DNA from: an uncultured Eubacteriales bacterium
GTDB taxonomy: Bacteria; Bacillota; Clostridia; Christensenellales; Aristaeellaceae
Assembly (NCBI GenBank): GCA_900548145.1
Contig: URJB01000004.1
Coordinates: forward strand, 22,921-86,920
Direction of reading: 5' to 3'
Length of the DNA stretch: 64,000 bases
Under the pieces are notes generated by a model that was not told the DNA's origin, made no database searches, and was given only the letters and a program-made list of their open reading frames with translations. Numbering within the stretch: position 1 is the stretch's first letter; the number at the start of each line of letters is the position of its first letter. This document shows, one piece after another, positions 58,991 through 64,000 of this stretch. The translations under genes and the position numbers were made by a program.

Positions 58991-59025
58991 GCCGCCGTCC
59001 CTTTCAACAGGACGGCGGCTTTTTT
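58991..59025. terminator. terminator between convergent genes
   Basis: A perfect 10-bp stem GCCGCCGTCC / GGACGGCGGC with a 9-base loop followed by six T. It ends the small-protein unit and abuts the vanW stop. Confidence 0.88.
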
Positions 59026-60824
59026 CAGTCGTTGTACTCCACCGTCTGCTGGTAGGCCTTGTAAGTGCTGGTGTGCAGAATTTCCCGCTTGAACTCTTCG
59101 CCATTCTTATACCAGACCTTGTAGGTTTCCACCACGTAGCCCGTGCGGGCCTTGACAGTGATCTTGTTGGTGCCGTAAGGAAGCTGAGCGTTGTAGACGT
59201 ACTTGACCTCCGTAGGCGGGTCCATGGTGCGGATGACCTGGGATTCCAAGTCGATGCTGACCCCTTCGCCCAGCGTCATGCCCCAAATTTCAGCGGACAT
59301 TTTCCGATCCTCGTAATAGGTGATCAGGAAAACCGGGTAGTCCGTGTTATTTTTGAACTTGAAATCCAGATTGGGCCAGTTGACCGTCGCGTCCTCACCC
59401 TTATTGACATAGGAGCTGGGCCACGCGTGGGGACTGCGCTCCACGATCTCCAGATTGGCCCTGGCCACGGCGTTGAAAATGGTCGAGGACACCTGACAGA
59501 TGCCGCCGCCTACCTCCTCAATGCTCTGCCCGGCAGCGATGGCCCCGGCAGACTTGTAGCCCTTTTCCACCGTGCGCTGCCCGGTGGCCTGGTTGAAGCT
59601 GAAAATCTCGCCGGGCATGAGCGCCGTGCCGTTGATGGCTTCGCAGGCCAAACGGATATTGGTGTTGCGGTTGGAATCCTTCGTAGTGGTAGTCGTGTAG
59701 GCGGCCACCATGGTAAAGCCTGCCGCCAGCGTGTCCTTGGTGACGGACGGCTGGGTGATGACCGGGTCCACGGTAACGGTGGCGTTCTTCTCCCACTTGT
59801 CCAGCGCGGCGCAGACCCGCTCATAGAGCAGATCGGCGTCCAGCGTCACGCCCGGCTGTTCGCTGGAAAAGGTGAAGCTGCGGGTCTTGTAGTCGAAGGT
59901 CAAAATTTGCGCGTCGATGGGATCGCGGGTCACATAGGCGGCGATCTCATCCACCAGCGCCCGCACCGCTTCGTGATCGTAGGTAGCGGTGGTGGTCAGG
60001 TTCACGCCCTGCTCCCGAAGGGCCAGCGCCGTGTTGACCCGCTGACGGAAGGGCGTCTGCTGAGTGGCCTGAATCTCCACCGTATTGGTGCGGCCGATGG
60101 CATAAGCCTTTTCCAGCACGTTGCCCAAATCCCGGGCAGACGGCACGTTGGACGAATCGAAATTCCACGTTTTATCCCCGATAGCGACCGTGACGGAAAA
60201 CTGCCCCGCCGTCTCCCCCGTGGTCTTAGACAGTGCTTCCTGGGCTTCCTCCACCGTCATGCCGCCCACGCTGACCCCGTCCACAAATACGCCGGGATAG
60301 ATCACGTTCTGGGCCATGTAATTTTTGTACTGACGGTAGGGCGCGGCGGCCCGGCTGTCATAGCGCAGCAGCTCGCCGTTGATAAAGGCGTAATTTCCAA
60401 AGTCCTTCCAGAAATATCCCGCCATTTGGGGCATCATCATCACGCCCAGCACGCACATGCCGAAAAAGCACAGGGCAATGATGAACACATACAGGAAATT
60501 CTTCCACGGCTTCGTTTCTCTGCCCCGCCCGCGGTCTTTGCCCTTCGCCGGTTTCCTTCTGCCCGGTTCCGGGCGGCGGTTTGGCTGTCCCTCCGGCGGC
60601 CGGCTTCCCGCCCTGCGCCGAACCGGAAGGGACTGGACCGACGCGCGCCAGTCCAGATCGTCGTCGAAAAGAAACTCCTGTTCTTCCTCCTCATAGGGAG
60701 AAAATAACGGCCCGCCCATGGTCTTTTGCAAATCCGCCGGGCGGACAAATTCTCCCTGTTCATTCACGATCAGCCGTTTCTTTTCTTCCGGCCTCGTCTC
60801 ATATCCTCCGCCCAATGCCGCCAT
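59025..60824 (-). CDS. VanW-family membrane protein with YoaR-like domains
   Basis: A 599-residue protein with AGGAGG before ATG. A charged ~110-residue cytoplasmic part is followed by one membrane helix (FLYVFIIALCFFGMCVLGVMMM). Outside, a peptidoglycan-binding-like domain (VDGVSVGGMTVEEAQEAL and ~200-320) precedes the VanW domain: NTNIRLACEAINGTALMPGEIFSFNQATGQRT, EEVGGGICQVSSTIFNAVARANLEIVERSPHAW, then a C-terminal G5-like beta-domain. VanW was named from vancomycin clusters, but in Clostridia these proteins are ordinary envelope proteins of unknown role. It overlaps the rex gene by 26 bp. Confidence 0.9.
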   Translation of the reverse strand: MAALGGGYETRPEEKKRLIVNEQGEFVRPADLQKTMGGPLFSPYEEEEQEFLFDDDLDWRASVQSLPVRRRAGSRPPEGQPNRRPEPGRRKPAKGKDRGRGRETKPWKNFLYVFIIALCFFGMCVLGVMMMPQMAGYFWKDFGNYAFINGELLRYDSRAAAPYRQYKNYMAQNVIYPGVFVDGVSVGGMTVEEAQEALSKTTGETAGQFSVTVAIGDKTWNFDSSNVPSARDLGNVLEKAYAIGRTNTVEIQATQQTPFRQRVNTALALREQGVNLTTTATYDHEAVRALVDEIAAYVTRDPIDAQILTFDYKTRSFTFSSEQPGVTLDADLLYERVCAALDKWEKNATVTVDPVITQPSVTKDTLAAGFTMVAAYTTTTTKDSNRNTNIRLACEAINGTALMPGEIFSFNQATGQRTVEKGYKSAGAIAAGQSIEEVGGGICQVSSTIFNAVARANLEIVERSPHAWPSSYVNKGEDATVNWPNLDFKFKNNTDYPVFLITYYEDRKMSAEIWGMTLGEGVSIDLESQVIRTMDPPTEVKYVYNAQLPYGTNKITVKARTGYVVETYKVWYKNGEEFKREILHTSTYKAYQQTVEYND

Positions 60825-61470
60825 AGCCGTCCTCCTGCTCCATGGGAGAAGCCGCCTTCTGAAGGATTCGGAAGCTCAGCACTTCCAGGCTTTCATCCAG
60901 ATGCACGTTCTCCACCACTGCATTCTCCGGCAGGTACAGGTCTACGGGCGCAAAGTTCCAAAACCCGCGCACGCCGCAGGCGTACAGTCGCTCCGCCAGC
61001 CCCTGTGCGGCGCGGGCGGGCACGGCCAGCAGCGCAATATCCACCGGGTGCTCTCTTACAAAACGTTCCATGCAGTCAATATCCTGCACGAACAGGCCGT
61101 CGACCTCCCTGCCGATCTTTTTCTCATCCCGGTCAAAGATGGCAATGGTCTCAAAGCCGTTGCGTGGAAAGGAATCGGAGCGGGCCATGGCCCTGCCGAT
61201 ATTGCCCCCGCCCACAATAATCATCTGATGGGTCTGATCCAGCCCCAGAAGATGACCGATATGTTCCCGCAGGCCGCTGACGGAGTAGCCGTACCCCTGC
61301 CGCCCATAGCCGCCGAAGCAGTTGATGTCCTGCCGAATCTGGGACGCGGTCAGTCCCATGCGTTGGCCCAGTTCCTTGGAGGAGATCTGGCGGACGCTTT
61401 CCCGTTCCAGCTCCTTCAAATGCCGGTAATAGGCAGGCAGACGCTTCACCATAGCGTCGGAAACATACAT
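60799..61470 (-). CDS. rex: redox-sensing transcriptional repressor Rex
   Basis: A 223-residue protein. The N-terminal winged helix reads VKRLPAYYRHLKELERESVRQISSKELGQRMGLTASQIRQDINCFGGYGRQGYGY, the standard Rex signature. The Rossmann part has MIIVGGGNIGRAMA (GxGxxG type) and FDRDEKKIG for NAD(H). The C-terminal swapping helix is present. Rex senses the NADH/NAD+ ratio and represses fermentation genes. Its own promoter lies upstream, and vanW is translated from an overlapping frame at its end. Confidence 0.96.
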   Translation of the reverse strand: MYVSDAMVKRLPAYYRHLKELERESVRQISSKELGQRMGLTASQIRQDINCFGGYGRQGYGYSVSGLREHIGHLLGLDQTHQMIIVGGGNIGRAMARSDSFPRNGFETIAIFDRDEKKIGREVDGLFVQDIDCMERFVREHPVDIALLAVPARAAQGLAERLYACGVRGFWNFAPVDLYLPENAVVENVHLDESLEVLSFRILQKAASPMEQEDGYGGIGRRI

Positions 61471-61563
61471 GGATCATTCCTCCGATTTCTATTTTTTCCC
61501 GAACCGCCGGATGAATGCGGCCAGTCATGGATGGGTCAGCGTTTTTCGTGACTACCGTCTGAA

Positions 61564-61592
61564 ATTATACCACAAAGCCGAAAGTCACTCAA
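61564..61592 (-). promoter_or_regulatory. sigma-A promoter of rex
   Basis: On the minus strand TTGAGT, a 17-bp spacer and TATAAT; plus-strand positions 61587-61592 and 61564-61569. It lies ~95 bp before the rex start. No Rex-box-like TTGTGAA...TTCACAA palindrome was seen. Confidence 0.75.
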
Positions 61593-61624
61593 GTGAACGC
61601 GACGGTTCCCCAGCGCGCAAAAAA

Positions 61625-61659
61625 CGGCATTTTCCGTCTGTTTAGGGCGGAAAATGCCG
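61625..61659 (-). terminator. terminator of the esterase gene
   Basis: A 12-bp stem CGGCATTTTCCG / CGGAAAATGCCG with an 11-base loop, followed on the minus strand by TTTTTT, 8 bp after the esterase stop. Confidence 0.88.
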
Positions 61660-61666
61660 AAAGGGT

Positions 61667-62584
61667 TCATTCGCCCCACAGGCCACGCCGCAGCGCGTCC
61701 GAACGGTTGCAGAGGCACTCCTGCATGACGCTGGTGCGGGGGTCCACGTCATAACCGTGGAACACGCCCTTGATCTCGTGCAGCTCCACCGTTCCGCCCG
61801 CTTCTTCCAGCCGCCGGGCATAAGCCACGCCTTCGTCGTGCAGGCAGTCCAGCTCGGCCACCTCCATATAGGTCAGGGGCAGTTGTTTGGGCAGCTCCAT
61901 TTCCATAGGCGAGGCCTCCGGGCAGGTCTTTCCTTCCAGATACATGCGCCACATTTCCGCGTTGTGCTCGGCGTTCCACATGGGCGTATCGGTATACTTC
62001 TTCATGGATTCGGTTTCCATGCGTTCATCTGCCACGGGATAGATCAGCATCTGGAATTTTGGCACGGGCAGGCCCCGCGTTTCCGCGTCGCGGCAAAGGT
62101 AGATCGCCAATGCGCCGCCGGCGCTTTCCCCGCCCACGGCGATGCGTTCCGGGTCGATATGCAGTTCCTCCGCGTGTTCGCAGGCCCATGCATAGGCGGC
62201 AATATCATCCTCCCGGGCGGCAGGGTAGGGATGCTCCGGCAGCAGCCGGTAATCCGGCATCAGCACCCGGCAGTTGGCCTCCCGGGCAAACAGGGCGTTC
62301 ATCCAGCGGTGCTGGGGCGCGGCCCCGAAGCCGAAGCCGCCTCCGTGGGTATAGATCATCAGCGGCAGCGTTTCGTCCGTGTCCTTGGGTTCGGAGATCA
62401 GCATCTGCATTTCTCCGCCCGGCGAGGGGATGGTGACCCAGCGCTGCTCCACCTTGCGGGAGGAACCTGCGTGCAGAAGCAGCTCCATCGGTTTATGGGA
62501 CACCTTCAAAAATAAAGCGGTAAACGGTGTGTGGAACGGTTCAAACTTACGGTATTCCGGCTGCACCCAGCCCCATTTTCCCAT
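61667..62584 (-). CDS. alpha/beta hydrolase, HSL/acetyl-esterase family
   Basis: A 305-residue protein with AAGGAGACG before ATG. Typical features: oxyanion motif YTHGGGFGFG, MPDYRLLPEHPYPAAREDDIAAYAWA, nucleophile elbow VGGESAGGALAIYL (Ser in G-E-S-A-G), and the late acid and His around ELDCLHDEGVAYARRLEEAGGTVELHEIKGVFHGYD. It hydrolyses short-chain esters, for example acetylated sugars, in the cytoplasm. It has its own promoter and terminator, so is a single-gene unit. Confidence 0.9.
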   Translation of the reverse strand: MGKWGWVQPEYRKFEPFHTPFTALFLKVSHKPMELLLHAGSSRKVEQRWVTIPSPGGEMQMLISEPKDTDETLPLMIYTHGGGFGFGAAPQHRWMNALFAREANCRVLMPDYRLLPEHPYPAAREDDIAAYAWACEHAEELHIDPERIAVGGESAGGALAIYLCRDAETRGLPVPKFQMLIYPVADERMETESMKKYTDTPMWNAEHNAEMWRMYLEGKTCPEASPMEMELPKQLPLTYMEVAELDCLHDEGVAYARRLEEAGGTVELHEIKGVFHGYDVDPRTSVMQECLCNRSDALRRGLWGE

Positions 62585-62661
62585 ACGTCGTCTCCTTTGG
62601 TTTCAATATCAGGGTCATACGGCTCTTTTTTGAAAGTGCTCGGCATGACGACCTGTTTCCC

Positions 62662-62691
62662 ATTATAAAAAGTTCCCGTTTTTCCTGTCAA
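62662..62691 (-). promoter_or_regulatory. sigma-A promoter of the esterase gene
   Basis: On the minus strand TTGACA (plus 62686-62691), 18-bp spacer, TATAAT (plus 62662-62667). Both hexamers are perfect. Confidence 0.82.
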
Positions 62692-62716
62692 GCCATGAAT
62701 TTCTTTTTGGAAAAGC

Positions 62717-62745
62717 TGGATTTTCCCGGGGCTTCCTGTTATGAT
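62717..62745 (+). promoter_or_regulatory. extended -10 promoter of deoD
   Basis: TGTTATGAT gives TG-n-TATGAT with the -10 at 62740-62745; a weak TGGATT is 17 bp upstream. The deoD start is 37 bp downstream. Confidence 0.6.
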
Positions 62746-62782
62746 AAAGATACGATTTATTTTCTATTTAGGAGGTAATTCC

Positions 62783-63493
62783 ATGACTCCCCATAACACG
62801 GCTGAAAAAGGCCAGATCGCGTCCACCTGTCTGATGCCGGGCGATCCGCTGCGGGCAAAAATGATCGCCGAAAATTTCCTGACCGACGTGGAGTGCTTCA
62901 ACCAGACCCGTGGGATGCTGGGCTACACCGGCAACTACCAAGGCAAGCGCGTGTCCGTCATGGGGCACGGCATGGGCATTCCTTCCATCGGCATTTACAC
63001 TTACGAGCTGTTCTCCTTTTATGACGTGGAGAATATCATCCGCATCGGCTCCATCGGCGGTCTGGACGCGTCCCTGAATCTGGGCGATGTGATCCTGGCA
63101 CAGGGTGCGTCCACGGACAGCAACTACGGCAGCCAGTATGGTCTTGGCGGCACCTTTGCCCCCATCTGCGACTACGGCCTTCTGAAGCTGGCCGACCAGA
63201 CGGCGGAAAAGAAGGGGCTGCCCGTCCGTGTCGGCAACGTGCTGGCCAGCGACATGTTCTACCGCGCCAACCCGGAGGTTTTTGACAAGTGGCGCGCCAT
63301 GGGCATTCTGGGCGTGGAGATGGAATGTTCCGCCCTTTACATGAACGCCGCCTATCTGCACAAGAAGGCGCTGGGCATTCTGACCGTCAGCGACATCATC
63401 GGCGACGACAGCCGCGCCATGACGGCGGAAGAACGCCAGACCACGCTGACGAACATGATCACGCTGGCGCTGGACATGGCGAAGGAACTATAA
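62783..63493 (+). CDS. deoD: purine-nucleoside phosphorylase, DeoD type
   Basis: A 236-residue enzyme; AGGAGG selects ATG at 62783. DeoD landmarks are CLMPGDPLRAKMIAENFL (phosphate-binding Gly-Asp-Pro-x-Arg), YTGNYQGKRVSVMGHGMGIPSIGIYTYEL, RIGSIGGLD, GVEMECSALYMNA (Met-Glu that binds ribose) and TVSDIIGDDSRAMTAEERQTT (Asp of the purine site). It cleaves purine (deoxy)nucleosides with phosphate to base and (deoxy)ribose-1-phosphate. The usual hexameric family has 230-240 residues, matching here. Confidence 0.96.
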   Translation: MTPHNTAEKGQIASTCLMPGDPLRAKMIAENFLTDVECFNQTRGMLGYTGNYQGKRVSVMGHGMGIPSIGIYTYELFSFYDVENIIRIGSIGGLDASLNLGDVILAQGASTDSNYGSQYGLGGTFAPICDYGLLKLADQTAEKKGLPVRVGNVLASDMFYRANPEVFDKWRAMGILGVEMECSALYMNAAYLHKKALGILTVSDIIGDDSRAMTAEERQTTLTNMITLALDMAKEL

Positions 63494-63572
63494 GGAAGCT
63501 GGGCTGTGGCTTTGCATTTTCCCGGTAGTTTTGATCTCCAATCAGGCTGATTTTTCAGCATAACAGCAGACG

Positions 63573-63605
63573 GCACGGCAGTGCAAGCCGTGCTGTTTGT
63601 TTTTC
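63573..63605 (+). terminator. terminator of deoD
   Basis: Stem GCACGGC / GCCGTGC around a 7-base loop with TGTTTGTTTTTC after it, 80 bp downstream of the stop. Confidence 0.75.
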
Positions 63606-63699
63606 TAGAGGAAGAAATCTGCAAGCAGTGGTTTGCCGAGTGTTTGTCCCGAGGAAAGAACCCCTGCTTTTATCGGCAGTCAACGATTCTGTCGTAAGA

Positions 63700-64000
63700 A
63701 TTTCACCGCCGAGCCGATGGAATGGCGCACCGACTACGGTGCGGAAGCACAGGTGCAGCCTTATGGGGGTGCTGTTTTGCTTGGGTAGGCGAACCGAAGG
63801 GGTGCAGGTAGTGAGCGGAAAGCACCTGTCTGTGTCGGTGTACGCCAACTTTGCCGGAAGGGAACCCACTCCGGGTGCATGACGCGCCGACTACGGCGCG
63901 AACGGTGGGGCTGCCGCCCTGAGAGGGGCAGTACTTTCTTTCGATGCGAAAGAAAGTACCAAAGAAAGCCAGCGGCACGGCGACTACGGGAAAAAGCCCT
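63700..64000. repeat. hairpin-rich intergenic repeat region at the window end
   Basis: GACTACGG occurs three times (63730-63737, 63889-63896, 63980-63987). In the first two it is the centre of a palindrome (GCACC-GACTAC-GGTGC and GCGCC-GACTAC-GGCGC). A perfect 13-bp inverted repeat GTACTTTCTTTCG-ATG-CGAAAGAAAGTAC lies at 63931-63959. Short frames on both strands have no ribosome site and look like chance. The region may be the edge of a repeat family or mobile element continuing outside. Nothing is supported between 63606 and 63700. Confidence 0.6.

Overview
The window looks like chromosomal DNA of an anaerobic Bacillota of class Clostridia, probably gut-associated. The signs are strong AGGAGG-type ribosome sites, tightly packed ATGA-coupled operons, YesN/LplABC-type oligosaccharide uptake systems each with an AraC-family sensor, and Rex, VanW, DUF951 and ATC-hydrolase-like families typical of Clostridia. 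I cannot place it to genus. Most genes are moderately GC-rich; an AT-rich DUF262-HNH gene and some short remnants stand out as acquired.

1-31 kb is glycan catabolism. It starts with the tail of an AraC-type response regulator and an orphan solute-binding protein. Then comes a tRNA-Val(CAC) with an adjacent DUF262-HNH (GmrSD-like) gene and an insertion-sequence remnant. Next are a PHP phosphatase and a membrane AraC sensor, divergent from an LplA/LplB/YtcP-type ABC operon. A seven-gene minus-strand operon follows (binding protein, two permeases, a beta-propeller glycosidase, two (alpha/alpha)6-type glycosidases, an ADP-ribosylglycohydrolase-like protein). It is divergent from a cupin-AraC regulator. 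A small operon holds a tyrosine-phosphatase-like protein, a HAD phosphatase and a GH1 protein whose acid/base Glu is Asp. Last is another membrane AraC sensor convergent with a second LplABC-type operon. In all three ABC operons a hairpin lies between the binding-protein gene and the first permease.

31-43.5 kb is the unusual part: a long, nearly gapless plus-strand cluster of alpha/beta hydrolases (five), SAM methyltransferases (two), a GNAT acetyltransferase, DUF6796-like and other small membrane proteins, and L-2-amino-thiazoline-4-carboxylate-hydrolase-like proteins (four, one in a separate TetR operon). I know of no characterised pathway with this composition. Three genes here are broken: the divergent LysR regulator lacks its DNA-binding domain, one hydrolase has a 1-base frameshift in its HGGG oxyanion motif, and another is interrupted by an exact 176-bp inverted copy of part of a neighbouring hydrolase. 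Removing those 176 bp restores one continuous reading frame.

43.5-64 kb is mainly core or housekeeping: a ComEC-like remnant, gpmA, a ZIP metal transporter, an AraC regulator with a pair of ABC transporter half-genes, a coiled-coil membrane protein, secDF, an L,D-transpeptidase, a MarR-MATE efflux operon with a 14-bp-arm operator overlapping its promoter, DUF951-lepB, a 38-residue membrane protein, rex-vanW, an esterase and deoD. The last ~300 bp are a hairpin-rich intergenic repeat region running off the window.
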